Shown here in pieces: positions 9,091 through 17,309 of a stretch of DNA of 64,000 nt. The notes below the pieces were generated by a model. It did no database searches and was not told the DNA's origin. It saw only the letters and a list, made by a program, of their open reading frames with translations. The position numbers were made by a program, and so were the translations under genes. The stretch's first letter is position 1. Each line of letters begins with the position of its first letter. Origin of the DNA: Alkalihalobacillus trypoxylicola (GTDB lineage: Bacteria; Bacillota; Bacilli; Bacillales; Bacillaceae_D); NCBI RefSeq assembly GCF_001590785.1, contig NZ_LTAO01000036.1, positions 788-64,787 on the forward strand, read 5' to 3'.

Positions 9091-9212
9091 ACAAATAGAT
9101 AGACCTTTACCATCTTCAGTAAAGGTCTTGCTAACAACAAAGTTGCCAACAAAGCCGAGAGTGTTCAACACTCCGTAATGACGACTTTGCTGTAAAAGCT
9201 ACTCCCCTTTAG
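9091..9212 (-). ncRNA. yybP-ykoY manganese riboswitch
   Basis: The minus strand carries the conserved parts of the yybP-ykoY aptamer in order: AAAGGGGAGTAGC (9210-9198), CAAAGTCGTCA (about 9188-9178), a variable hairpin GAGTGTTGAACACTC, CGGCTTTGTTGGCAAC and GCAAGACCTTTAC (9131-9119). The two TCGTCA/CGGCTTTGTTG strands pair as in the family. The last strand AGACCTTTAC can instead pair perfectly, 10 bp, with GTAAAGGTCT at 9110-9101, giving a switchable platform before the terminator at 9061-9090. The family senses Mn2+ and in bacilli turns transcription on. Confidence 0.9.
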
Positions 9213-9243
9213 GAGGTTTATTCAGCTGTAATATAATATCATT

Positions 9244-9272
9244 ACTGTAATCTAAATCGGCAAAACTGTCAA
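9244..9272 (-). promoter_or_regulatory. Sigma-A promoter of the manganese riboswitch operon
   Basis: On the minus strand TTGACA (9272-9267) and TACAGT (9249-9244) are separated by 17 nt. Transcription would start near 9237, about 25 nt before the aptamer. Confidence 0.65.
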
Positions 9273-9300
9273 TCATTTTTTAAATAATCCGCTTCTTACT

Positions 9301-9816
9301 CTAGTAAGACTCTAAATGCTGTAAAGACAAAATGATAGTATCTACTAATTGTGGAATATCATTCATTTGTTCTTCATCTATTTTCCGATCAAAGGTAATA
9401 TGAACATTACTCGTTAGATTATGTTCATTCTTTGGGTATTGGAATGATATCATTTGTTGAATAGACAACGACCTTTTCCAAACTTTTCTTAAGGTGCTAT
9501 CTATTTTTAAGCAATCTGATTCGTCGCTAATCGGTATGTTGAACCTAATATGTAGATCACAGCCAGGCTTCCCGTTTTCATCTTCTAGAATTTCCATCGC
9601 TAAATTTTCTAAATCAGCCATTAGCAATACTTCAGCACTTATCGTTGCAGCTTGAACGAGTTTAAACTGAATAGCAAAACTTCTTGACAGCTTTGCCAGC
9701 TCCAGATGCTCTGAACGATTCGTTATGACAATTTCTTGGTCCAAGTTATCTAAATCATAAAGATAATTTTCGATTCCTACTTTTAAATTTTCAAATATAG
9801 TTGGATCAAACATCAT
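9301..9816 (-). CDS. Conserved protein of unknown function, 171 residues
   Basis: I do not recognise this family. It is a soluble, mixed alpha/beta-like protein with no signal peptide, no membrane helix and no obvious catalytic motif; it begins MMFDPTIFENLKVGIENYLYDLD. The stop codon of the upstream oxidoreductase directly abuts its start, so the two are probably translated from one mRNA. I see no terminator in the short gap before the manganese riboswitch promoter. Confidence 0.65.
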   Translation of the reverse strand: MMFDPTIFENLKVGIENYLYDLDNLDQEIVITNRSEHLELAKLSRSFAIQFKLVQAATISAEVLLMADLENLAMEILEDENGKPGCDLHIRFNIPISDESDCLKIDSTLRKVWKRSLSIQQMISFQYPKNEHNLTSNVHITFDRKIDEEQMNDIPQLVDTIILSLQHLESY

Positions 9817-10965
9817 TTATCCTTTCTCGTGTCCAAAAGCTTGGTTCACTTGATATAAATTCAAATCGATTTCCACTTCCATTCCTAGTACTAATTGAGC
9901 CAACTGCTTCCCTAAAAAAGGACCTGCTGTTAAGCCACTTGAACCAAGCCCATTGGCAACATACATTCTCTTGTAGCCCGGAACTTCCCCTAAGATAGGC
10001 AAAAAATTGGGTGCTACCGGTCTGAAGCCTACCCTTTGATTTTTTAGCTTACTTTTTTGAACGATAGGAGCAACATTCATTGTCTTTGATACTATTTCAT
10101 TAAAAGCTTCAACAGTTGGATTTATATCAAATCCTACATGATTTTCATGTGTTGTTCCCGCTAATAACTCTCCAGATTCAGAAGTCATCATGTACAAAGC
10201 AGATGGTGCCATAATGACCGGCCAATTGCTTGTATCATCATCGTTCAGTTGCAAATCCAATAGCTGAGCCTTCTGTGGCTCTATATTAAATTGTAAACCT
10301 AGAGGCTCAAATATTTCTTTTCCCCAAGCCCCTGTCGTAACTATAACTTTTTCAGCCTGCAAGAATTCACCGTCAACAGATACTCCCGTTAACTCATTTC
10401 CAGTTACCTTAATAGCGGCAGCCCCTTTTTTAAAAGTAGCTCCCTTTTTGATCGCGGCACGTAATAATGATTGGCACAGCTCCAAACCATTTACCTTTGC
10501 TCCTCTCATCATAAAGGCACCATATAATGGAGCTTTGAGGAAAGGCCAACGCTCCGCCACCTGTTCAGGGTGTAATTTTTCAATTTCTCCAATCTCGGGA
10601 GCACTCTCTTTTCTTTTATTGGCAATCTCTATAATTTTATCTATTCTCTTTTCCTCGTGATGAATGTTTAAGACACCTGTTTGTTCATACCCAGTATGTA
10701 ATTCCCCACCATTTTTTAATTCCTCTATAAGCTTACGATAATAAAGGGCCCCATTATGGGCTAAATAATACCATGCTTTGTTTCTTCTTTGTGATAACCA
10801 AGGGCATATAATCCCAGCTGCAACATTTGTTGCTTTTCCTAAATCGTCTCGATCTATAATTGTCACCTTCGCTCCAAGGTTTGTTAAATGAAAAGCAGCA
10901 GATGCTCCTAAAATTCCTCCACCAACAATCACAACATGTTCTTTCTTCAATCTACAACACCCCAT
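9817..10965 (-). CDS. FAD-dependent D-amino-acid/glycine-oxidase-type oxidoreductase
   Basis: This DAO-family flavoenzyme has about 380 residues. The N-terminus has a Rossmann FAD site, HVVIVGGGILGASAAFHL, with the acidic ribose-binding residue in TIIDRDDLG. The C-terminus has VGFRPVAPNFLPILGEVPGYKRMYVANGLGSSGLTAGPFLGKQLA, the FAD-closing segment typical of glycine or amino-acid oxidases. The substrate is unknown. The ATG at 10965 lacks a good ribosome binding site; a TTG at 10950 preceded by GGGGTG at 7 nt is a plausible alternative. It forms a two-gene unit with the unknown protein downstream. Confidence 0.85.
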   Translation of the reverse strand: MGCCRLKKEHVVIVGGGILGASAAFHLTNLGAKVTIIDRDDLGKATNVAAGIICPWLSQRRNKAWYYLAHNGALYYRKLIEELKNGGELHTGYEQTGVLNIHHEEKRIDKIIEIANKRKESAPEIGEIEKLHPEQVAERWPFLKAPLYGAFMMRGAKVNGLELCQSLLRAAIKKGATFKKGAAAIKVTGNELTGVSVDGEFLQAEKVIVTTGAWGKEIFEPLGLQFNIEPQKAQLLDLQLNDDDTSNWPVIMAPSALYMMTSESGELLAGTTHENHVGFDINPTVEAFNEIVSKTMNVAPIVQKSKLKNQRVGFRPVAPNFLPILGEVPGYKRMYVANGLGSSGLTAGPFLGKQLAQLVLGMEVEIDLNLYQVNQAFGHEKG

Positions 10966-10998
10966 CTCTCATCATTATTATAATCGAACCCATTTTTT

Positions 10999-11206
10999 AA
11001 TTCATTTCTTTTAATGAAAACCGAGCGATTAGGTTTTTGATTTTCACTTTAGGTAGCTTTCCCAAGGGCTTTTCTTCAGCTAAATCCGATTACGTAGAGC
11101 GTCGTCAGAGTAAATCTTCAAACTGTGCTCATCCTTAGGAGTCACTACACCCGTTACAATCAACGAGCGAATTCGCAAATATTAAGGACATTTTTATCAT
11201 AAATGC
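10999..11206 (+). repeat. Family A intergenic element, copy A1 (diverged)
   Basis: It carries the family A core (TTTTGATTTTCACTTTAGG, TTTCCCAAGGGCTT, GAGCGTCGTCAGAGT, AGGAGTCACTAC) with several changes that weaken the internal stems. It lies between the DAO gene and clpE, just upstream of the clpE promoter. Confidence 0.75.
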
Positions 11207-11243
11207 CTTTTTAACAAAAGAAAAAAAAATTGAAACAAAAAAC

Positions 11244-11318
11244 TTGAAAGTCAGAAAAGGTCAAAGTATAATATAGTCAACAAAGGTCAAATATAGTCAA
11301 AGTCAAACTATAGTTTGA
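11244..11318 (+). promoter_or_regulatory. clpE promoter with CtsR operators
   Basis: TTGAAA (11244-11249) and TATAAT (11267-11272) at 17 nt form a near-consensus sigma-A promoter. A CtsR heptad pair AGTCAGA-AAA-GGTCAAA (11249-11265) fills the spacer, and a second GGTCAAA-TAT-AGTCAAA (11285-11301) lies downstream of the start point, with a third AGTCAAA overlapping it (11301-11307). A perfect 16-bp palindrome TCAAACTATAGTTTGA follows (11303-11318). The consensus for CtsR is RGTCAAANANRGTCAAA. Confidence 0.9.
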
Positions 11319-11346
11319 TCATGTGAAAATTAAAGGAGGAATACGC

Positions 11347-13515
11347 ATGTTATGTCAAAAATGTCAGCAAAATGAAGCGATGATACACATTAAATTGCAA
11401 TATAATCAAACAAGCCAAGATTTAAAATTATGCTCAAGCTGTTATCAAGAAATCCAGAAAAGCAACAAGATTCCTTCAGGGTTTCATGATCAATTCCCAT
11501 TTACTATGGGAGAATTTGAGTCTTTCAATTCCCATGCAAACGAACCATCATTTTTTAATAAACAATCAGCCTCTACTCAACAAGGTAGAAAACAAGGAAA
11601 CGGATTTTTAGATCAATTTGGTCATAATTTAACGAACGCAGCCAAAGCAGGATTAATCGACCCTGTTATTGGTAGAGATGAAGAAATTAAGCGTGTTATT
11701 GAAATCTTAAATAGAAGAAATAAAAACAATCCAGTACTTATCGGAGAACCAGGGGTTGGGAAAACAGCTATTGCAGAAGGTCTTGCTTTAAGAATTGTCG
11801 AAGGAAATGCCCCTGCAAAACTTCTAAATAAAGAAGTAATCTCACTTGATGTTGCTTCCCTAGTTTCAAACACAGGAATTAGAGGTCAATTTGAAGAACG
11901 AATGAAGCAGCTAATTTCCGAATTGCAGCAACGTAAAAATGTCATACTCTTTATAGATGAATTACATTTAATTGTCGGTGCTGGATCAGCCGAGGGCTCT
12001 ATGGATGCTGGTAACATATTAAAGCCTGCATTAGCTCGAGGTGAACTACAGTTGGTTGGAGCCACTACCTTAAAGGAATATCGAGAAATTGAAAAGGATG
12101 CGGCCTTAGAAAGAAGATTTCAACCTGTCACTGTCAATGAGCCTAGTATAGATGAAAGTTTACAAATCTTAAAAGGAATTAAAAAGAAGTATGAAGAATT
12201 TCATTCGGTTAGCTATTCTGAAGAAGCTTTACGGGCATGTGTCACCTTATCCCAAAGATATATACAGGATCGCTTTTTACCAGACAAAGCAATCGATTTA
12301 ATGGATGAAGCTGGCTCTAAATTAAATCTGCAATTAGGAGCCTTAGATGAAGAAGACCTTACTAAAAAGCTTCAAGACATACAAATAGCTAAAGATGCAG
12401 CAACCAAGAAAGAACAGTATGAGAAGGCTGCGAAGCTAAGAGATCAGGAAAAAGCATTAGAAAACCAACTAAAAAATCAAAACAATACCGTCGAGAAATT
12501 ACAGGTTACCATTGAACATATTGAAGAAATAATCGAAAAGAAAACAGGAATACCTGTAGGAAAAATTCAAGAGAATGAATCGACCAAAATTAACTCTTTA
12601 CAAAAGCATTTAATGGATAAAGTAATCGGACAGAACGAGGCTGTCGAAAAGGTTGCAAAAGCGATAAGACGTTCGAGAGCTGGTCTAAAAGCTAAATACC
12701 GCCCGATTGGTTCCTTTTTATTCGTTGGGCCAACCGGAGTTGGAAAGACGGAATTAAGTAAACGGCTTGCTGAGGAATTATTCGGCTCTAAAGAGTCGAT
12801 GATACGCTTAGATATGAGTGAATATATGGAAAAACATTCGGTATCTAAATTAATTGGGTCTCCTCCAGGCTATGTCGGACATGAAGAAGCAGGACAACTA
12901 ACTGAAAAAGTTAGAAGAAATCCTTATTCGATTATATTGTTAGATGAAATTGAGAAAGCACACCCTGATGTGATGCATATGTTTTTACAAATTCTAGAGG
13001 ATGGTCAGCTAACAGATAGTCAAGGCAGAAAGGTAAGCTTTAAGGATTCAGTGATTATTATGACCAGTAATGCTGGAGTTGCCGTCAAAAAAATAGAGGT
13101 CGGATTTGAAAATCAATCAGCTGTGCGTGAAGCATCCATCCTTGATTCTTTATCAGATTTTTTCAAGCCAGAATTTCTTAATCGTTTTGATAATATTATC
13201 GAGTTCAAGCATCTTGAAAAAAACGATTTAATACAAATTGTTGATATTATGCTATCCGATTTGAAAGAGATGGTAGCAGAAAAAGATATTGAGTTACAGG
13301 TGACTGCTTCAGCCAAGGAAGCATTGGCAGAGCTAGGTTATCATAAAGCATTCGGTGCTAGACCACTAAGAAGAACGATACAAGAGCAACTAGAAGACAA
13401 AATAACAGACATTGTATTAGACGACGAGCAAGCTACTGTTATAACAGTAGATGCACCTGATCAATCTATTGTAGTTAGCAGTAACTCAGAAAATCATAGC
13501 AGCATCTCAAACTAA
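11347..13515 (+). CDS. clpE: ATP-dependent Clp protease ATP-binding subunit ClpE
   Basis: The protein has 722 residues. ClpE is an AAA+ unfoldase that works with ClpP and helps resume growth after heat stress, partly by destabilising CtsR. The N-terminal zinc finger that defines ClpE is present (C3, C6, C29, C32). AAA module 1 has Walker [10 protein letters not shown] (G133-T140), then a UVR-type coiled coil near [17 protein letters not shown], and module 2 has Walker [10 protein letters not shown] (G461-T468) and a C-terminal ClpB D2-small domain. I chose ATG 11347, preceded by AAAGGAGG, over the GTG at 11323. CtsR operators control it. Confidence 0.95.
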   Translation: MLCQKCQQNEAMIHIKLQYNQTSQDLKLCSSCYQEIQKSNKIPSGFHDQFPFTMGEFESFNSHANEPSFFNKQSASTQQGRKQGNGFLDQFGHNLTNAAKAGLIDPVIGRDEEIKRVIEILNRRNKNNPVLIGEPGVGKTAIAEGLALRIVEGNAPAKLLNKEVISLDVASLVSNTGIRGQFEERMKQLISELQQRKNVILFIDELHLIVGAGSAEGSMDAGNILKPALARGELQLVGATTLKEYREIEKDAALERRFQPVTVNEPSIDESLQILKGIKKKYEEFHSVSYSEEALRACVTLSQRYIQDRFLPDKAIDLMDEAGSKLNLQLGALDEEDLTKKLQDIQIAKDAATKKEQYEKAAKLRDQEKALENQLKNQNNTVEKLQVTIEHIEEIIEKKTGIPVGKIQENESTKINSLQKHLMDKVIGQNEAVEKVAKAIRRSRAGLKAKYRPIGSFLFVGPTGVGKTELSKRLAEELFGSKESMIRLDMSEYMEKHSVSKLIGSPPGYVGHEEAGQLTEKVRRNPYSIILLDEIEKAHPDVMHMFLQILEDGQLTDSQGRKVSFKDSVIIMTSNAGVAVKKIEVGFENQSAVREASILDSLSDFFKPEFLNRFDNIIEFKHLEKNDLIQIVDIMLSDLKEMVAEKDIELQVTASAKEALAELGYHKAFGARPLRRTIQEQLEDKITDIVLDDEQATVITVDAPDQSIVVSSNSENHSSISN

Positions 13516-13571
13516 TGATAAAAGCCGGTTTTAGATGTTAACAAAAAATGGTGTTTAATAATAACGAACAA

Positions 13572-13830
13572 GAGGCTAGGACAATACCTCACGAATGAAT
13601 AATTCCACACATGTTATGTCCCCGGCCGTTCGCACCCTCAAGACACTTCGCGTTTGGTTGGGAGCTGCCGAACTTACTTTTTTTAAAAGTGAATTTCGGC
13701 ATGGTCACTTCCTCTCATTGGAGGCTTCGTGTCTTGTGTCCGCAGGCCTACGATTTTCATAGAGAATTTACCCGTTCAAAACCCCTTCTTTTTGCAAAAA
13801 AGGAGGGGTTTTTCGTTTTTTTGTATTCGC
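13572..13830 (+). repeat. Family B intergenic element, copy B1
   Basis: It starts GAGGCTAGGACAATACCTC and contains CAAGACACTTCGCG paired with CGTGTCTTGTGTCCG, an inner CCGAACTTAC...GAATTTCGG stem and a terminator-like hairpin AAACCCCTTC...GAGGGGTTTTT (13779-13816). The far end has diverged. The hairpin could end clpE transcription, as no other terminator is visible there. The rest of 13516-13922 shows nothing else. Confidence 0.75.
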
Positions 13831-13922
13831 AAGTGAACAGCCGAAGATGTGGATTTCCTTATTCAAGAGTATTTCTCCGATTCTTTTATTGATAAAAGAG
13901 CGGAACCTCTCTCTTAATTACC

Positions 13923-14696
13923 TTACGAATGATAATCAGTTCGGTGCTTGATTACCGATATCGTTAATAAGACGACTATTAAAAATGAAGTAGTAGCTAA
14001 AGCACCCCAAAATGAAGAATGAGGAGGATTTATCAATAGATAGGCTGCATCTAACTGAAGTTGAATAGGACTCCATTTCATAAAGTTTGGAAGCAACATA
14101 TGAAGAAGTGCAAGAATGGCTAAAATCCCTATACTTGCTCCCGCTATCCCTCCACCATTTTTTAAAAATAAACTAAGAGTAATGACTATGGAGATGACAA
14201 ATGCTATCCAAATACAATAAATGAAGAAGCTAGATAAAAAAGCCCCAAAATCGATAAATTCAAACAGCTCTATCGTATAATACCAAGATAAAATGTAGCT
14301 AAGAAAGAAACCAATCATCAAAATAGTTAGTATACCAATAAATTTGCTAAGAATATATTGTAGACTTGAAATAGGTCTAATCATGATAAAGGTAATCGAC
14401 CCATTATTTCTTTCATGGGATATGATATTCATTGAAGAAAGTACAAACAATAGTGTCCCTAATAACCCAAATTGTGATAAAACTCCTGCTAACACCTCAG
14501 TTGCTGACGGAGTAGGAATCTCGATGATCGTACCATCTGGTAAGCCTCCAGCAAATTCTAATAATTGCGGCATGTAGTAGGTACTTAGTGGTTGAGATAT
14601 CCCTAAAATACAAAGGGCAATAGGTAACCAAATTAATTTACCATTCCTTAAACTTTCGAGCCATTCTTTCTGTACCAATACAAATCCTTGATTCAT
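13923..14696 (-). CDS. yxlG: ABC-2 type permease YxlG
   Basis: This 257-residue membrane protein has six predicted helices and a periplasmic-side loop after helix 1 (residues about 40-70), in the NosY/ABC-2 style. It is the last gene of the sigY operon and overlaps yxlF by 4 nt (ATGA). With the YxlF ATPase it should form an export ABC transporter. In B. subtilis the YxlDEFG proteins are linked to control of sigma-Y activity; the substrate is unknown. Confidence 0.85.
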   Translation of the reverse strand: MNQGFVLVQKEWLESLRNGKLIWLPIALCILGISQPLSTYYMPQLLEFAGGLPDGTIIEIPTPSATEVLAGVLSQFGLLGTLLFVLSSMNIISHERNNGSITFIMIRPISSLQYILSKFIGILTILMIGFFLSYILSWYYTIELFEFIDFGAFLSSFFIYCIWIAFVISIVITLSLFLKNGGGIAGASIGILAILALLHMLLPNFMKWSPIQLQLDAAYLLINPPHSSFWGALATTSFLIVVLLTISVIKHRTDYHS

Positions 14697-15601
14697 CTTT
14701 TCAACACCTCCATATAAGCATCTTCAAGGGTAGCTTCATCAGCATTGAAAGACAGCAGTTCTAAATGTTCATCGGTTATTTTTAGTATCAGTGATTGAGT
14801 ATCGAAGTGATCTGTTACCTGAATCTTAACCTCATTATCACTTACATAATCGACTTTTTCGACTCCTTTTATATTTTCTAATAAGCCTTTTAACGATTGA
14901 GCCGTTTTTATGGTGATATAAGGCTTTCTTAATGTCTTTTTTAGTTCTATCAACGTGCCGTTCCACTTTAAAATTCCCTCTTGCATGATAAGGACCTCAT
15001 CACAAACCTGCTCTGCATCGTGAAGAATGTGTGTTGAAAATATAATGGTTCTCTCTTTTTTCATTTCGCGTATTAATTCTAGAACTTCCTTTCTTCCTGT
15101 CGGGTCGAGGGCAGATACTGGCTCATCTAAGATTAGTAGTGGTGGTTCATGCAATATCGCCTGTGCTAAACCAAGTCTTTGCTTCATACCGCCTGAAAAT
15201 CCAGCAATTCTTTTGTTATTTACCTTCATCAAGCCAACAAAAGCTAAAACTCTTTCTATTCTATCTTTAAGCTTCTTTTTATCCATTCCTTGCAGCTCGC
15301 CACACAACTTCAAAAATTCACCTGCTGTCAACCATCCAAACATCTGAGGAACCTGTGGTAGAAAACCGACGTTTGAGCGTACATCTCCTAGTTCACTATG
15401 GAAATGGATCGTTCCTGATGTTGGTGACAGCATTCCTGAAAGCATGTTTAATGTGGTCGTTTTTCCAGCACCGTTAGGACCTAACAAAGCTATACATGTT
15501 CCTTTTCTTATTTCAAAAGAAAGATTATCTACGGCTACCTCTGTTTTAAATGCTTTAACTAATTGGCTTGCTTGTAGAAGAAGATTCGGCTCTTTACTCA
15601 A
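14693..15601 (-). CDS. yxlF: ABC transporter ATP-binding protein YxlF
   Basis: The protein is an ABC ATPase of about 302 residues: Walker A GPNGAGKTT, Q-loop LPQVPQMFG, signature GFSGGMKQRLGLAQA, Walker B LLILDEPVSALDP and H-loop FSTHIL. An extra C-terminal domain of about 80 residues follows. The frame is open to 15619, but a TTG at 15601 is preceded by GGGAGG at 8 nt and overlaps the yxlE stop codon as TTGA, so I place the start there. That overlap suggests translational coupling. It is the partner of YxlG. Confidence 0.9.
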   Translation of the reverse strand: MSKEPNLLLQASQLVKAFKTEVAVDNLSFEIRKGTCIALLGPNGAGKTTTLNMLSGMLSPTSGTIHFHSELGDVRSNVGFLPQVPQMFGWLTAGEFLKLCGELQGMDKKKLKDRIERVLAFVGLMKVNNKRIAGFSGGMKQRLGLAQAILHEPPLLILDEPVSALDPTGRKEVLELIREMKKERTIIFSTHILHDAEQVCDEVLIMQEGILKWNGTLIELKKTLRKPYITIKTAQSLKGLLENIKGVEKVDYVSDNEVKIQVTDHFDTQSLILKITDEHLELLSFNADEATLEDAYMEVLKR

Positions 15602-15792
15602 TCTGATTTCCTCCCACACACAAAATATAAAATAGGACCAATAATATTAATAAACACAATAATGAATACCCACATCATTTTAGGCCCTTTTGTTTCTTCT
15701 TCTTTATAACAATTGATTAAAGCAAAGGTCATTAAAATGAGTTGTAAAATTACCAGAGGAATAATTAAATTCCAATTAAAATCTATATTCAT
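15598..15792 (-). CDS. yxlE: YxlE, small PLDc_N membrane protein
   Basis: The protein has 64 residues in two membrane helices, ending in the PLDc_N motif MMWVFIIVFINIIGPILYFVCGRK. It sits in the sigY operon directly after yxlD with no gap. In B. subtilis YxlE antagonises the YxlC/YxlD brake on sigma-Y; the same role here is inferred from synteny. Confidence 0.85.
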   Translation of the reverse strand: MNIDFNWNLIIPLVILQLILMTFALINCYKEEETKGPKMMWVFIIVFINIIGPILYFVCGRKSD

Positions 15793-16032
15793 TTATTCCA
15801 CTCTCCCCAATTTTTCTTGTTTTCTTTTAGACGGTATATAAACAAATAATAGGTAAAAAACAGTTGGCATAGGCAATTGTGTTAACCCCCATATCCCCCA
15901 AAACCACGGGTATTTATTTTTTTTCTTTGCGTCAATAAATAAACATACACTTTGAATCAAAAGTGCGATTATTAACAAAGGAATAAATACATATAATTCA
16001 ACCGGCGTTAATTCATCAAATGAAGTATTCAT
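15793..16032 (-). CDS. yxlD: YxlD, sigma-Y operon membrane protein
   Basis: The protein has 79 residues and two hydrophobic helices (about 10-30 and 44-66) with a basic C-terminal tail KRKQEKLGRVE. It overlaps yxlC by 4 nt (ATGA). In B. subtilis YxlD is the main negative regulator of sigma-Y together with YxlC. Assignment rests on operon order and topology. Confidence 0.8.
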   Translation of the reverse strand: MNTSFDELTPVELYVFIPLLIIALLIQSVCLFIDAKKKNKYPWFWGIWGLTQLPMPTVFYLLFVYIPSKRKQEKLGRVE

Positions 16033-16349
16033 AACGCTCTCTCCTCTTTTTCCTTTTCCTTTTTAAATAGTAGAAACCCTATAATCGGACCGACTGTAAA
16101 AATAACTCCTTGTACAATCATAAAGAACAGAACAGATTGAAATAAAATATAAAAAGCTGTTGCTAACAAAACGACCGCTGTTAGCAGAAAATAAGCGAGC
16201 TCCTTTAGTAATCTTTTCTTTTTTTCTAAGGCAAAATATTCCATTTTCTGATGAATTTCTGAAGGTGAAAGCTTAGAATCACCAGTAAGATTATCTAGCT
16301 TCTGCCAGTCCTCTTGTAGATTTGAAATCTTGTTTTTATTCTTATCCAT
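16029..16349 (-). CDS. yxlC: YxlC, sigma-Y anti-sigma component
   Basis: The protein has about 106 residues with a hydrophilic N-terminal half and two C-terminal membrane helices (LAYFLLTAVVLLATAFYIL and FFMIVQGVIFTVGPIIGFLLF). The frame is open to 16370, but ATG 16349 (MDKNKNKISN) starts one base after the sigY stop codon and follows GGGGGAAAG, so it is the better start. In the family YxlC restrains sigma-Y at the membrane with YxlD. Confidence 0.82.
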   Translation of the reverse strand: MDKNKNKISNLQEDWQKLDNLTGDSKLSPSEIHQKMEYFALEKKKRLLKELAYFLLTAVVLLATAFYILFQSVLFFMIVQGVIFTVGPIIGFLLFKKEKEKEERAL

Positions 16350-16350
16350 C

Positions 16351-16896
16351 CTAACTTTCCCCCATTTCAAAAGTGGTCTCTTTTAATTTTTTTAACCCAT
16401 TATGAACTCTCGATTTTACCGTACCCTCTCTCATTCCTAACATGACTGCAATTTCCTCATAGGTATAGCCATAATAATGTTTGAGTAGGATCGGCACCTT
16501 CAATTTAGGATCTAGTTCATTAAAAGAAAGAAAAGTATCACTCCAGGAAATATTCTGTTTATCTGCTAGCCAAATTATTTTTCTTGATAAATCACTCTTC
16601 AGATTAGATAATTTTCTAGCTTCTTTTTTTCTTTTTCTTAAAAAGTCCATATAGAGCCTTGTTGCTATCGAGATAAGCCAGGTTGAAAACTGACTTTTCC
16701 CCTGAAAAGTATTTAATTTTAAATAAGCTTTTAACATCGTTTCTTGAGTCAAATCCTTGCTTAATTCCTCATTTGTCGTTATTTTCAATAAGTATTTAAA
16801 AAGAAATGAATAATACCTTTCGTACAATTTGGCAAATGCCTCTTTTTCACCTAATAAAGCTTTCTCTATTAAAACAAAATCATTTTGAGTTTCCAT
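16351..16896 (-). CDS. sigY: ECF RNA polymerase sigma factor SigY
   Basis: The protein has about 181 residues: a region 2 with YERYYSFLFKYLLKITTNEELSKDLTQETMLKAYLKL and FSTWLISIATRLYMDFLRKRKKE, then a region 4 helix-turn-helix YGYTYEEIAVMLGMREGTVKSRVHNGLKKLK. The complete sigY-yxlCDEFG order follows, which identifies it. Two in-frame ATGs, 16908 and 16896, flank a run of seven G that acts as ribosome binding site; I prefer 16896 (METQNDF). An ECF-type promoter directly upstream points to autoregulation. Confidence 0.9.
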   Translation of the reverse strand: METQNDFVLIEKALLGEKEAFAKLYERYYSFLFKYLLKITTNEELSKDLTQETMLKAYLKLNTFQGKSQFSTWLISIATRLYMDFLRKRKKEARKLSNLKSDLSRKIIWLADKQNISWSDTFLSFNELDPKLKVPILLKHYYGYTYEEIAVMLGMREGTVKSRVHNGLKKLKETTFEMGES

Positions 16897-16927
16897 TTGC
16901 CCCCCCATTATTTGACTTCATTTATAT

Positions 16928-16953
16928 GACGGTACTATTATGTAGATCGTTCA
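16928..16953 (-). promoter_or_regulatory. ECF (sigma-Y) autoregulatory promoter
   Basis: On the minus strand TGAACG (16953-16948) and CGTC (16931-16928) are separated by 16 nt, the pattern of Bacillus ECF promoters and of the known sigma-Y autoregulatory promoter. It lies about 35 nt upstream of sigY. Confidence 0.78.
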
Positions 16954-16972
16954 AAAATATTTTTTATTTAAT

Positions 16973-17233
16973 TGAATTCATCATTCATATCTTTTAATCA
17001 AAACTGAATGATTAGGTTTGATTTTCACTTCAGGTTAGATGCTTTCCCAAGGGCTTGTCTTCAGCTAACTCTGACTTCGCAGAGCGTCGTCAGAGTGGAT
17101 CTTCACACGGCGCTCATCCTTTGGGAGTCACTACCTAGCGTTACAATCAAAAGTGATTTCGCAAACATTCAAGACAATTTTATAATGAATGGTCGGTTTT
17201 GTTCACTTATAGAGCAATGATGAAATTCACTCA
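16973..17233 (+). repeat. Family A intergenic element, copy A2 (full length)
   Basis: A full copy of about 260 bp. The left end GAATTCATCATTCATATCTT and the right end, read in reverse GAATTTCATCATTGCTCTAT, are terminal inverted repeats. The core has outer arms at GGTTAGATGCTTTCCCAAGG and CCTTTGGGAGTCACTACC and inner stems ACTCTGAC/GTCAGAGT and GGATC/ATCC. Confidence 0.82.
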
Positions 17234-17245
17234 AATATGCATCAA

Positions 17246-17296
17246 TAAAAAAAGCTCAAGCCTCGAACGCATGATCAATACGTTCAAAGCTTGAAC
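17246..17296 (-). terminator. Terminator of the TPR-GTPase gene
   Basis: On the minus strand TTCAAGC-TTT-GAACG pairs with CGTTC-GAG-GCTTGA, followed by GCTTTTTTTATT. It lies 14 nt beyond the stop codon. Confidence 0.85.
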
Positions 17297-17309
17297 CAAA
17301 GAATTAGAG

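Noticed and set aside
9004-9100. Terminator at 9061-9090 as the end of the unknown gene at 9301
   Set aside because: The manganese aptamer and a promoter lie between them, so it is better read as the riboswitch terminator.
13611-13892. 93-codon frame after clpE
   Set aside because: It lies in family B copy B1 and its codon use does not match neighbours.
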